From the NCBI GenBank assembly GCA_030744435.1, contig JASLQO010000008.1, positions 1 through 42,330 of the forward strand: a DNA stretch of 42,330 bases, written 5' to 3'. The position numbers and the translations under genes were made by a program. How positions within the stretch are numbered: position 1 is the first letter of the stretch; the number at the start of each line of letters is the position of its first letter. Below are positions 1-8,092 of the stretch, piece after piece. This DNA is from JASLQO01 sp002327525 (lineage in GTDB: Bacteria; Pseudomonadota; Gammaproteobacteria; Pseudomonadales; Azotimanducaceae). The notes beneath the pieces were generated by a model that did not search any database, was not told where the DNA came from, and saw nothing but the letters and a program-made list of their open reading frames with translations.

Positions 1-54
1 TTAATATACTCTCGTGTTGAACGGTGGTCAAGGCTGAGTTGATCCGGCCGGAAG

Positions 55-237
55 CTACCAGTCGTAGCTCGGGGCGTCTTCCGGTAGTGCGTCTAGCAGG
101 GCGCCGGTCGAAAACAGCGCCGCCAGGGTCTCGACATGATCGGCACCAGGGGTCTCCCAGGTGCACTCGAACTTCGCGCTGAGACAGATCAAGTTCGAAA
201 CGGCTCTGCCGCTGCAGATAGACTGAATTCTCTGGCG
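55..237 (-). other. Open reading tail in frame after the crotonase stop codon
   Basis: Beyond the TAG of the crotonase gene, the same minus-strand frame stays open for 60 codons and ends at a TAG at 55-57. The tail reads like protein, including FECTWETPGADHVETLAALF and a SYDW end, but has no clear start codon or ribosome site. It may be the 3' remnant of another gene or a small downstream gene with a non-standard start. I do not recognise the family. Nothing else is visible between the left edge and 237. Confidence 0.3.
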
Positions 238-1005
238 CTACGCATCGCGCCAGACGGGCGCACGTTTCTCCAGGAATGCGTTCAGACCCTCTAGCGCATC
301 TGTTTGCGTCATGAGCTTGTCGAGGTAGAGGCGTTCGACATGCGCCAGTCGCGCTCGAACCTCGGCGGTGAAGTGCGTTCGGGCGGCTTCCACCGCGAGG
401 CGTAGCGAGCTGGCGCTGAGACCGGCGTAGTGTGTGTCGTAGTAGGTAAGTGCTGCTGCCTCGGGATCGTCGCTGATGGTTGTGATGAGCCCGCAGCGCT
501 GTGCTGCCTCGGCGTCAATGCTGCGGCCGGAGAGCAGCATGTCCTCGGCCTGCTGGTGTCCGGTGCGCAAAGGCAACAGGCATGATGCGGCTGGTGCGAA
601 AACCCCGAGCCTAATTTCCGGTTGCCCCATCTGTGCCCCGGGTGCTGCGAAAATCAGGTGTCCCGCCAGTGCTAGTTCGAGGCCGCCGCCTAGGCACTGT
701 CCGTTCACCGCCACGAGGACGGGCACCGGGCACGAAACGATAGTCATGATCAGCGCGTGAAATCCTCTCAGCATGTCGGCGCACTGATCCGGCAAGTGCT
801 CCTCCACGCTCGCACCAAAGCTGAAATGCGGACCCTCGGCGGCGAGTAGCACCGCTTTGAGGTGGTGCATGCCATTCACTTTGTCAAAGGCAGCGCTCAG
901 CGCCGCCGTCATCTCACCGTCGACTATGTTGGCTTTCGGTCGGACGAGGCGGACACACAGCACCCGCTCGTCGTGCTCCAGGGTAACGCGAACCGCGTTG
1001 GTCAT
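238..1005 (-). CDS. dch: Cyclohexa-1,5-dienecarbonyl-CoA hydratase-type crotonase
   Basis: This 255-residue enzyme has a crotonase fold. The oxyanion-hole segments are visible as HFSFGASVEEHL (about residues 60-71) and NGQCLGGGLELALAG (about 100-114), followed by GQPEIRLGVFAPAAS. Those segments and the RPKANIVD start match proteins annotated as cyclohexa-1,5-diene-1-carbonyl-CoA hydratase, which adds water to the dienoyl-CoA formed by benzoyl-CoA ring reduction. The ATG at 1005 is preceded by GGAG eight bases upstream. The gene lies 19 bases after hcrB on the same strand, so it is probably the last gene of that operon. The exact substrate is inferred from family resemblance and context; a general enoyl-CoA hydratase is the alternative. 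Confidence 0.8.
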   Translation of the reverse strand: MTNAVRVTLEHDERVLCVRLVRPKANIVDGEMTAALSAAFDKVNGMHHLKAVLLAAEGPHFSFGASVEEHLPDQCADMLRGFHALIMTIVSCPVPVLVAVNGQCLGGGLELALAGHLIFAAPGAQMGQPEIRLGVFAPAASCLLPLRTGHQQAEDMLLSGRSIDAEAAQRCGLITTISDDPEAAALTYYDTHYAGLSASSLRLAVEAARTHFTAEVRARLAHVERLYLDKLMTQTDALEGLNAFLEKRAPVWRDA

Positions 1006-1024
1006 GGCTGCTTCTCCATGGTTT

Positions 1025-2041
1025 TTAATCGTGATGATGTGGTGCTAGCCGCATCACGGGTAGGCCGGCGAGCTCGCGCAAAGCCGCAATGGTGTACTGT
1101 TCCACCATCTTGCCGCGCCAGGATGGTGTGAAATCAGCGGTATCCATGGGGGTAGCCAGCCTTTGGGCCCTGCGGGCGATTTCGTCGATCAGATCCGTAT
1201 CGAGCATTCTGCCCACGGCGATATCCGCCACGTCGACTCTGATCGGGCACGATTCCACGGCGCCCAGATAGATCGATATGTTGTCGATGAGGCTTGCGCT
1301 GTCCATCCACACCACTACCGCGACCGACAATACCGAGAAATCGATGGAGCCCCGGCGCCGCAGCTTCCAGAAACTCGCGCTGCAGTGATCCGCGTCGCTG
1401 GTGGAGGGAATCAGTACCTCGCTCAGCAACTCGTCGTGGCGTTTCGTCAGGAAGTCGATACCATCCGCCTGATAGAGCTCTGCCAGCGGGATGACTCTCT
1501 CTCCCACGCCGGAGACCAGCTTCACGCGCGCGCCGAGCGCACACAGAACAGGTGCTGCGTCGCTGGCCGAATGTGCCCAGCACCTGGGCGAACCGGTGGC
1601 GACCCAGCAGGTTTCACCCTGCTCCTTCAGACAGAATCCGATGGCGCTGCGCCACTCCTGCGACTGGTTGTAGTAGGTACATCGCGTATCCACACACAGA
1701 TTGCCGCCGAGCGTGCCCATGTTGCGCAGCGGCGGCGATGATATCGAAGCCACCGCACGGGCAAAAGAGGGAAACCGGGTACACAGGGCCTCGTCCCGCA
1801 GAATGGAGGTGAGCGTCGTGGTGGCGCCGAGGCGCAGTTCATCACCGCCTGCCGCGATGCCGCGAAGCTCGGGAACGGACATCAGGCTGACAACGGTTCG
1901 AGCCTGTTGATGCCGCCGTTTCATGTTGGGCCACAGATCGGTGCCTCCTGCGACCACGCGCACGCTGTCGTCGCCGAGCATGGGGAGAACGTCCGCCAGG
2001 CTCCGGGGGGTGGCAAACTCAATCGGTGGTAAGCGTAGCAC
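1025..2041 (-). CDS. hcrB: 4-hydroxybenzoyl-CoA reductase, beta (FAD, extra 4Fe-4S) subunit
   Basis: This 338-residue FAD-binding subunit belongs to the xanthine dehydrogenase family. FAD contacts are suggested by VVAGGTDLWP (about 29-38) and NMGTLGGNLC (about 107-116). It carries the insert that is the hallmark of 4-hydroxybenzoyl-CoA reductase: cysteines at 121, 137, 145 and 154 in the contexts RCTYYNQ, GFCLK, ETCWVA and PRCWAHS. In the Thauera enzyme four cysteines with this spacing bind an additional [4Fe-4S] cluster that feeds electrons from ferredoxin. The start is GTG at 2041, with GAAGGAA upstream, overlapping the end of hcrA by 23 bases. Ordinary aerobic xanthine-dehydrogenase-like proteins lack this insert, so the assignment is strong. 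Confidence 0.92.
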   Translation of the reverse strand: MLRLPPIEFATPRSLADVLPMLGDDSVRVVAGGTDLWPNMKRRHQQARTVVSLMSVPELRGIAAGGDELRLGATTTLTSILRDEALCTRFPSFARAVASISSPPLRNMGTLGGNLCVDTRCTYYNQSQEWRSAIGFCLKEQGETCWVATGSPRCWAHSASDAAPVLCALGARVKLVSGVGERVIPLAELYQADGIDFLTKRHDELLSEVLIPSTSDADHCSASFWKLRRRGSIDFSVLSVAVVVWMDSASLIDNISIYLGAVESCPIRVDVADIAVGRMLDTDLIDEIARRAQRLATPMDTADFTPSWRGKMVEQYTIAALRELAGLPVMRLAPHHHD

Positions 2042-4592
2042 TGCTGCGTTCCTTCAATGCTGTTTCGCGCTCCTTCATGGTGCCCGAGGACGACCGGATG
2101 CCGGAATGCCGCGCCTTCGGATCTCCAGCCTCTCGTCCGTCACCACCCTGGTCGGGTGTGGGCACGCATACTGGTTCGCCATAGTCGATCTGAGGAAACC
2201 CTGCGGGTCCGACGCGCGCGAGTCTACCCGCGGCGTTCTCCTTCAATCCCCTGAGCACCATGTCGGGCTGAATCGGCACCTGATCTACGCGCACGCCGAC
2301 TGCATCAAAGATGGCGTTGGCGAGTGCCGGTATGATGGGGAGCAGTGGTCCCTGGCCCGCCTCCTTGGCCCCGAAAGGGCCCTGCTCATCCGCAGTTTCG
2401 ATCATATAGCTGGTGAGGCGCGGCATGTCGTGAAAGCCGGGACTCTTGTAGTCGAGAATGGACGGCATCTTGTGCACCAGCGCCGGTGACAGGTGTCTGG
2501 GCAGGCGGCGAAATGCCTGTTCCTCCATCATCGCTTCGGCAAGCCCCATGTAAACGCTGCCCTCTATCTGTCCGAGCGCCAGAACCGGATTGATCGCGCG
2601 GCCGACATCGTGCGCGCACCAGATGTGCTTCGCGTCATACAGGCCTGTTTCGGGATCCACCTCCACCTCGATGACGGCAGCGGTGTATGAATAGGTCGGC
2701 GAGGGTCCGACGCCCGAGCCCCGGTAGCGCCCCGGAGCCCGCGGCGGGATGTACGATCCGGTGGTCCCGAGTGTTCCGCAGCGGGACTCGGCCACCACCA
2801 CCGCCTCGTCGAAATTCAGTCCCCGCTCGGGTGCGTCAGCCGGAAACACACGACGCCCGGCAAACACCAGGATTTCCGCCGCCACGCTGAGATGCTCGGC
2901 GACCGCCTCGGCGATGATGTCGCGCGCTCGCTCGGCCGCCTGCAGCGCGGCCTGTCCAACCATCAACGTTACCCTGGAGGAGTAGCTGCCCAGATCCACC
3001 GGGGTGAGATCGGTATCACCAACACATAGACGAATGTCCTTCAGGTCGATACCCAGCGTCTCGGCGACGATGGCGCTCAGCACACTGTCCGAACCCTGAC
3101 CGATTTCCGCCTCACCGCAGAACACGGCGACACACCCGCTGCGGTCCAGCTGCAACTGCACACCTGACTGGGGCATGTGATTCCAGTAGATGGGTAACCC
3201 GGCACCACACATGTAGGCACTGCACGCCAGACCCAGGCCGCGGCCGGATGGCAGCTTGCCGTAGCGCTCCTTCCAGCCACTGCCCTGCACCACTGCCTCG
3301 ATGCATTCGCGCAGCCCGACGCTGCCGAGCTGCAACCAGTTGGCCGTTACACCGTAGGGTGCGACGATGTTGCGCAGGCGTAGCTCGGCAGGATCTATGC
3401 CGAGTGCGTGGGCTGCCTTGTCAAGGTGCACCTCAAAGCCGAACCGGGGCTGTGGTGTGCCGTGACCTCGCTTCGGCCCGCAAGGTGGTTTGTTGGTAAA
3501 CGCGCGAGCGCCTTCGAATCGGTAGTTGGGTAGACGATAGGTGGTGGTCTGCAGGGCGCCAGTGTAGAAGGTGCTTGCGACGCCGTAGCTGCCATAGGCG
3601 CCGCCGTCCAGAGCGGTGCGCAGATGCTGTGCGGTCATGGTTCCGTCGCGAGTAAAACCGGTACGCATGTGCATGAGTACCGGGTGGCGTCCCCGGTGGC
3701 AGTAGAACACCTCCTCGCGTGTCAGCGTGACCTTCACCGGCCGGCCTAGTTCGAGGGCCATTTTTGCGACGACGATTTCGTGATTGAAAATGTCGCTTTT
3801 CCCGCCGAAACCGCCGCCGTTGGGACAGCAGATCACGCGGATACGGGACGACGGGATGTCCAGGGTCTTTGCGAGCGCCCGGTGTACGTAGTGCGGTACC
3901 TGTGTAGACGAGTACAGGGTCACACGGTCATCGTCCTCGGCGACCGCAATCGCCGCGTGCTGTTCTATCGCCAGATGCGTGTTGCCCTCATAGAAGAAGG
4001 TATCCTCCAGTACGACTTCTGCCTCCTCGAGGCCGCTGTCGACGTCGCCGAACTCGAACGACACCTTCTTATGCAGATTTCCTTCGTCGCCATAGTCGTG
4101 AATTCTGGGTTCAGGGGTCTCGAGCGCCTCTTCGAAGCTGGCGATGGTTGGCAAGACCTCGTATTCGACCTCGACTGCCAGCGCCGCGGCGCTGGCGATG
4201 TCTTCACTGACCGCCGCCACCGCAGCGATGGGATCGCCGACGAATCGCACTCTGTCGATGGCCAGTGCGTGCACGTCTTCGGCAACCGGCATGATGCCGA
4301 ACGGATTGGGGATGTCCTCGCCGACGAGCGTGCCCAGCACACCCTCCATGGCAAGGGCCGCCGAGGTATCGACGGATTTGATACGGGCATGGGGCAACGT
4401 GCTGCGCACGAGCTTCAGGTAGGCCGTGCGCGGAAAACTCAGATCGTCGGCGAATTGCGTGTGGCCGGTCACCTTTGCCCGTCCGTCCACGCGCCGAAAA
4501 GGCTTACCTATCCATTGAAATTCGTTGTCTTGCGCAACAGTTGATGGCGGTTCGGGTGTGTGTTCGGGTTCTTGATCCACCATTTTGTCCAC
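2019..4592 (-). CDS. hcrA: 4-hydroxybenzoyl-CoA reductase, alpha (molybdenum) subunit
   Basis: This is the 857-residue molybdopterin catalytic subunit. It begins with the FRRVDGRAKVTG entry typical of the family. GGGFGGKSDIFNHE and GEAEIGQGSDSV are cofactor contacts, and PFGAKEAGQGPLLP supplies the active-site glutamate (residue 744 by this numbering). It reductively removes the para-hydroxyl of 4-hydroxybenzoyl-CoA together with HcrB and HcrC in the cytoplasm. The protein is somewhat longer than the Thauera subunit (about 770 residues as I recall), mainly through a polar C-terminal tail of roughly 70 residues. The start is ambiguous: GTG at 4592 sits only three bases from GAGGAG, while the in-frame ATG at 4583 sits twelve bases away. 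It overlaps hcrB and follows hcrC by 27 bases. Confidence 0.9.
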   Translation of the reverse strand: MDKMVDQEPEHTPEPPSTVAQDNEFQWIGKPFRRVDGRAKVTGHTQFADDLSFPRTAYLKLVRSTLPHARIKSVDTSAALAMEGVLGTLVGEDIPNPFGIMPVAEDVHALAIDRVRFVGDPIAAVAAVSEDIASAAALAVEVEYEVLPTIASFEEALETPEPRIHDYGDEGNLHKKVSFEFGDVDSGLEEAEVVLEDTFFYEGNTHLAIEQHAAIAVAEDDDRVTLYSSTQVPHYVHRALAKTLDIPSSRIRVICCPNGGGFGGKSDIFNHEIVVAKMALELGRPVKVTLTREEVFYCHRGRHPVLMHMRTGFTRDGTMTAQHLRTALDGGAYGSYGVASTFYTGALQTTTYRLPNYRFEGARAFTNKPPCGPKRGHGTPQPRFGFEVHLDKAAHALGIDPAELRLRNIVAPYGVTANWLQLGSVGLRECIEAVVQGSGWKERYGKLPSGRGLGLACSAYMCGAGLPIYWNHMPQSGVQLQLDRSGCVAVFCGEAEIGQGSDSVLSAIVAETLGIDLKDIRLCVGDTDLTPVDLGSYSSRVTLMVGQAALQAAERARDIIAEAVAEHLSVAAEILVFAGRRVFPADAPERGLNFDEAVVVAESRCGTLGTTGSYIPPRAPGRYRGSGVGPSPTYSYTAAVIEVEVDPETGLYDAKHIWCAHDVGRAINPVLALGQIEGSVYMGLAEAMMEEQAFRRLPRHLSPALVHKMPSILDYKSPGFHDMPRLTSYMIETADEQGPFGAKEAGQGPLLPIIPALANAIFDAVGVRVDQVPIQPDMVLRGLKENAAGRLARVGPAGFPQIDYGEPVCVPTPDQGGDGREAGDPKARHSGIRSSSGTMKERETALKERSSATLTTD

Positions 4593-4619
4593 TAGCTCCT
4601 CTGTCCGGTGCCGGGTCGG

Positions 4620-5201
4620 CTATTTCGGACGAGGCAATACCGCCCCCCGCAGCAATTCGTCATCGGGCGGACGATCCTCGCCCCGGTTCTTCGCTGCGGC
4701 CCACACCACCGCCTGCACGATGCGCTGATATCCCGTGCAGCGGCACAGATTGCCCGACAGTGTTTCGGCGATCTGATCTTCGGTGGGGTTATTTTCGTGG
4801 CTCAACAACGCGGATGCGGCCATCAGCATGCCGGAGGTACAGTAACCACACTGGGCAGCGCCCAGATCGGCGAATGCACTTTGCAGGGGATGCAGTGCGT
4901 TGCCGTTCTGCAAACCCTCGATTGTATCGATGCTTTTACCGTGCATATCGGCTGCCAGCTGCAGGCAGGACAATATCGGTTCGCCGTCCACGAGAACCGT
5001 ACAGGCGCCGCACTCACCGAGTTCACAGCCATGCTTTGTGCCGGTCAGTGCGCACTCTTCGCGCAGCACTTCGAGCAGCGTGTGATGAGTGGGAAAGACG
5101 ACGGGGTGATCTTCATCGTTGATACGCAGCGTCAGGGTGGTCATACCTTCGACAACGCCCGCCGTGGCGTCGATTGAATTGGATTTCGTCTCGGTACTCA
5201 T
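4620..5201 (-). CDS. hcrC: 4-hydroxybenzoyl-CoA reductase, gamma (2x 2Fe-2S) subunit
   Basis: This 193-residue electron-transfer subunit has two [2Fe-2S] domains. The plant-ferredoxin-type cluster uses cysteines 59, 64, 67 and 79 (HGCELGECGACTV ... LSC). The second cluster uses 118, 121, 153 and 155 (QCGYCTSGM ... NLCRCTGYQR). It passes electrons between the HcrB flavin and the HcrA molybdenum site. I chose the ATG at 5201 (MSTETK); the longer frame to 5264 would need a TTG start, and a shorter ATG exists at 5144. The tail of about 30 residues after the second cluster is longer than in most family members. It is first of the three hcr genes in reading order, directly upstream of hcrA. Confidence 0.9.
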   Translation of the reverse strand: MSTETKSNSIDATAGVVEGMTTLTLRINDEDHPVVFPTHHTLLEVLREECALTGTKHGCELGECGACTVLVDGEPILSCLQLAADMHGKSIDTIEGLQNGNALHPLQSAFADLGAAQCGYCTSGMLMAASALLSHENNPTEDQIAETLSGNLCRCTGYQRIVQAVVWAAAKNRGEDRPPDDELLRGAVLPRPK

Positions 5202-5347
5202 TGCCTCTATGTTTGCACAATGGGCCCCGTTTTGGAAAACGCGCCAACGCCACTGCTCCAGCAAGGCGAACCGAAGCCGGGAAACCTACATCGCCTCACT
5301 GCCTGTGAGATTGCGTCCGTGTGAGGCTTGAGCTGTTTCGGTCGCTG

Positions 5348-5767
5348 CTACTCGAGTGCCGCGCGGATGCGTTGTGCGTGCTCTTCAAGTAGCTCCGCGG
5401 GCGCCGCGTCGTTGGCATGCAGCTTGAAATCAGCCCCCTGATGGCGGGGCAGTACGTGAAAGTGCAGGTGGAAAACGGTCTGGCCGGCGGCCGCGCCTGA
5501 GAGCTGTGCGATCATGATACCGTCGGCGCGGAAGGCCAGTTTTACCGCGCGTGCTATTTTCTGCGTCGTTTCGATGCTCCGCGCCAACACCTGCGGCTCG
5601 ACATCGAAAAGATCCTCGGCAGCGGATTTGGGAATCACCAGAGTATGTCCGGGTGCCTGCGGCATGAGATCCATGAACGCCAGTGTGGCATCGTCCTCAT
5701 AAACCCGGTGCGCGGGCAGTTCACCTCGAAGGATCTTGCCGAATACGTTGTCTGTGTCATACGCCAT
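5348..5767 (-). CDS. HIT family nucleotide hydrolase
   Basis: This 139-residue histidine-triad protein carries the signature FHLHFHVLPR, with the three histidines at 100, 102 and 104, and an N-terminal FGKILRGELPAHRVYEDD typical of the HINT/HIT branch. Such enzymes hydrolyse nucleoside phosphoramidates and adenylylated adducts to release AMP. The ATG at 5767 has GGGAG six bases upstream; the longer frame to 5827 has no such support. It lies between the acyl-CoA ligase and hcrC on the same strand, with a 93-base gap to the ligase stop, so it may be co-transcribed. A role in clearing stray acyl-adenylates made by the ligase is possible but is only inference; it may simply be a housekeeping gene. 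Confidence 0.85.
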   Translation of the reverse strand: MAYDTDNVFGKILRGELPAHRVYEDDATLAFMDLMPQAPGHTLVIPKSAAEDLFDVEPQVLARSIETTQKIARAVKLAFRADGIMIAQLSGAAAGQTVFHLHFHVLPRHQGADFKLHANDAAPAELLEEHAQRIRAALE

Positions 5768-5860
5768 GCTGAACTCCCGCTTTGGATAGAAGTAGTTTGT
5801 AGCGGTGCAGCCACACAGATCAAGCACGAGCAGGCAACGGGCTTCCCGCTCCGGGGCCAG

Positions 5861-7372
5861 TCAGGTTCGCAGCTTGAAGCGCTGAATCTTGCCGGTAGCG
5901 GTCTTAGGTAGGTCGTCGACGAACGTCACCCAGCGAGGACGTTTGTAAGGTGCGAGCTCAGCGGTCACGTGCTCGATCAGGGCACTTTCCATTTCCGGTC
6001 CTGCCTTCCAACCCTCCGCCGCCACCACGAAGGCGCGGGGTTTGATCAGTTGGTCGTCGTCCGGGTGGCCTACCACCGCGGCCTGGGCAACGCCATCGTG
6101 GGCCAGCAACGCGTTCTCTACTTCCATGGGGGAGACGTATATGCCACCGACCTTCAGCAGGTCGTCGCTCCGCCCGCAGTATTCATAGGCGCCTGCGGCG
6201 GTGCGCAGATACTTGTCGCCCGTGTGCATCCATTCACCGTCGAAGGTTTGTTCGTTCAACTGCGTCCGGTTCCAATAACCTGCCGTGAGACTCGGGCCGC
6301 TCACGTACAGATCGCCAATCTCGCCGGTTGCCTCGATTCTCGTTCCAGCATCGTCGACCAGCGCCACCTCGTAGCCCGAGACCGGAGTACCGCTGGTGCC
6401 AGGCTGTACGTTACCGGTGCGGTTGGACATGTAGATATGCAGCATCTCCGTAGAGCCGATACCGTCGAGAATGTCCAACCCCGTGGCGTCGTGCCAGCGG
6501 TCGAATATGGCCTCCGGTAATGCCTCGCCTGCGGATACGCAGGTCCGGATGCGGTGATCGGCCGGGGGCAGATTGCCGGTATTGAGCAGCATGGAGTAAA
6601 GCGTGGGTACGCCGAAGAACATGGTGGGCCGATGTTGTTCGAAAACGGCGCGTACGCCCTCGGGTGTTGGGGGTGTGTCTACCAGCACGACGGTTGCGCC
6701 AACCGACATGGGAATGGTCAGGGAGTTGCCGAGGCCGTAGGCAAAGAACAGTTTGGCGGCCGAGTAAACGACATCATCGCCCGTCAGACCGAGCACTCCG
6801 CGACCGTAGTGTTCCGCGGTTGCCAGCGGACTGGCATGGGTGTGCATCACGCCCTTTGGTTGTCCCGTGGTCCCTGAGGTATACAGCCAGAATGCCACAT
6901 CCGCAGCCGAATTCTGTTCGGCTATAATGTCATCCGCCAGCCTTTCGAGCTCCGCTGCGAGGTTGCGCCAGCCATCGATGCCGCCTTCCGTGCAGATGCG
7001 CAGAAGTGTTGTCGTCTGTGGCATCAATGAGGTCAGGTGCGGCGAGGCCACGATGGCGCGGGCTTCGCTGTCATTTACGATGAAGCTGTAATCGTTTGCG
7101 GTCAGCAGAGTGTTCAGCGGCACCGGCACCACGCCTGCCTGCATCGCGCCCAGGAAGCAGACGGGAAAGGCGGCCGTATCGGTCATCGCGAGCAGAATAC
7201 GTTCGCCTGGTCGCAATCCGGACTCGCGCAACCGATTGGCGAAGCGCGCGGCGTCGGAGGCCACGTCCGTATAGGTGTGCGCACCGTCGCGGTCGATGAA
7301 GGCGACGCGTTCGGCGCGATCTCCGACCAGGTTGGGACGCAACAGCCGTTCAGCCGCGTTGTGGTTGCTCAT
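5861..7372 (-). CDS. Benzoate-CoA ligase family aryl-CoA synthetase
   Basis: This 503-residue AMP-forming ligase activates an aromatic acid with ATP and CoA. Visible landmarks are the phosphate loop YTSGTTGQPKGVMH (164-177), the benzoate-ligase-type stretches AAKLFFAYGLGN (205-216) and GIGSTEMLHIYMSN (304-317), the MHTGD segment (382-386), the hinge GRSDDLLKVGGIYVSPMEVE (400-419) and the catalytic lysine 495 in PKTATGKIQR. The HIYMSN and FAYGLGN signatures fit the benzoate/4-hydroxybenzoate ligase branch. The neighbouring hcr genes make 4-hydroxybenzoate a likely substrate, but sequence reading alone cannot separate it from benzoate. The ATG at 7372 has only a weak GAAAGAA upstream. It heads the minus-strand cluster, with an inverted repeat about 90 bases ahead. 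Confidence 0.88.
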   Translation of the reverse strand: MSNHNAAERLLRPNLVGDRAERVAFIDRDGAHTYTDVASDAARFANRLRESGLRPGERILLAMTDTAAFPVCFLGAMQAGVVPVPLNTLLTANDYSFIVNDSEARAIVASPHLTSLMPQTTTLLRICTEGGIDGWRNLAAELERLADDIIAEQNSAADVAFWLYTSGTTGQPKGVMHTHASPLATAEHYGRGVLGLTGDDVVYSAAKLFFAYGLGNSLTIPMSVGATVVLVDTPPTPEGVRAVFEQHRPTMFFGVPTLYSMLLNTGNLPPADHRIRTCVSAGEALPEAIFDRWHDATGLDILDGIGSTEMLHIYMSNRTGNVQPGTSGTPVSGYEVALVDDAGTRIEATGEIGDLYVSGPSLTAGYWNRTQLNEQTFDGEWMHTGDKYLRTAAGAYEYCGRSDDLLKVGGIYVSPMEVENALLAHDGVAQAAVVGHPDDDQLIKPRAFVVAAEGWKAGPEMESALIEHVTAELAPYKRPRWVTFVDDLPKTATGKIQRFKLRT

Positions 7373-7458
7373 TGTGTTGTTCTTTCGTGCGAGTTTCGTG
7401 TGGTGCCGCTCAGATGTGATTATCCATTAAAAAAGCAGATCCCGCATCGTCTTTGAAG

Positions 7459-7481
7459 CCGATGGCTTAGCTTACCATCGG
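7459..7481. promoter_or_regulatory. Perfect inverted repeat upstream of the aryl-CoA ligase
   Basis: CCGATGG and CCATCGG arms (7459-7465 and 7475-7481) are separated by nine bases and lie about 87 bases before the ligase start. A GATAAT hexamer on the minus strand at 7419-7424 could serve as a -10 box between the repeat and the gene. I infer an operator for a regulator encoded outside the window; no regulator gene adjoins the cluster. Confidence 0.45.
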
Positions 7482-7539
7482 TAAGTTCTGCCCGTTCGGC
7501 GAATTGTCGTCTTTCTCTCGAGCTCCGGCCCACCCGTTC

Positions 7540-7853
7540 TTGACAAGGGCGGGTACGCAGCATGTTCGGGGGATCTGTTCTTCCGGTAAGGCCGCGTGAT
7601 GAATGGCAGCGTTGGGAGACGCTTGCCGGACAGTTCATTCCAACCCTTGCGTTGATCGTGTGCGGGTATCCGCGGCCAGATGGCCGCCGTGCATTCTGGC
7701 GGTTGAAAACACACTTTGCAGGTGCTGCCCTTCGTCGTGCGGTATTCGGGTGTCCGCGAAGCTGCTAATGTCTGGGTGAGCGCTCAGAATCGTGTGCGTG
7801 AGCGATGTAGCGCTACGTTGTAGTCCTCGGACGAATATGAGGTTGTGGTCCAC
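7540..7853 (-). pseudogene. Sulfotransferase, decayed N-terminal remnant
   Basis: From a GTG at 7853 one frame reads FVRGLQRSATSLTHTILSAH followed by DEGQHLQSVF. This is the PAPS 5'-phosphosulfate-loop start of bacterial sulfotransferases, usually GLHRSGTSL, with the loop glycine here changed to alanine. After the ARMHGG segment the frame is lost. A shifted frame then gives RTDPPNMLRTR (about 7549-7581), which resembles the family's KSPPNLLRTRF. The rest of the roughly 300-residue enzyme is missing. I call it a pseudogene because of at least one frameshift, the altered loop and the truncation. It lies immediately upstream of the ligase regulatory region. Confidence 0.7.
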
Positions 7854-8092
7854 TTACTGCACAGTCGAACGCGTCAAACAAGAACATAGATGTTCGCCCG
7901 ATGACGGTCAATGGTGGCTTCTGCAGCTATTGTTCTTATTCGTGAACGAAGTCTCCTTTACCTCGAGACCGCGTAAAGATTCCCCGCCTGATCAGTGTGA
8001 ACAACACGTTTGCCCTAAACGTAATGGTGCACGATCAGACCCTGAGGCGGGACCCGCCACGATTCGAACGGACGGGTTCTTTCGGAGATTCT

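Noticed and set aside
3780..4544. Long open frame antisense to hcrA
   Set aside because: It lies wholly inside a conserved gene on the other strand and encodes no recognisable motif; high GC creates such shadows. The same applies to long antisense frames within the monooxygenase, DUF5916, PQQ and MFS genes.
8058..8085. A TTCGAATC word on the minus strand that looks like a tRNA T-loop
   Set aside because: The flanking 5-bp stem does not pair, and no anticodon arm, D arm or acceptor stem is visible nearby.
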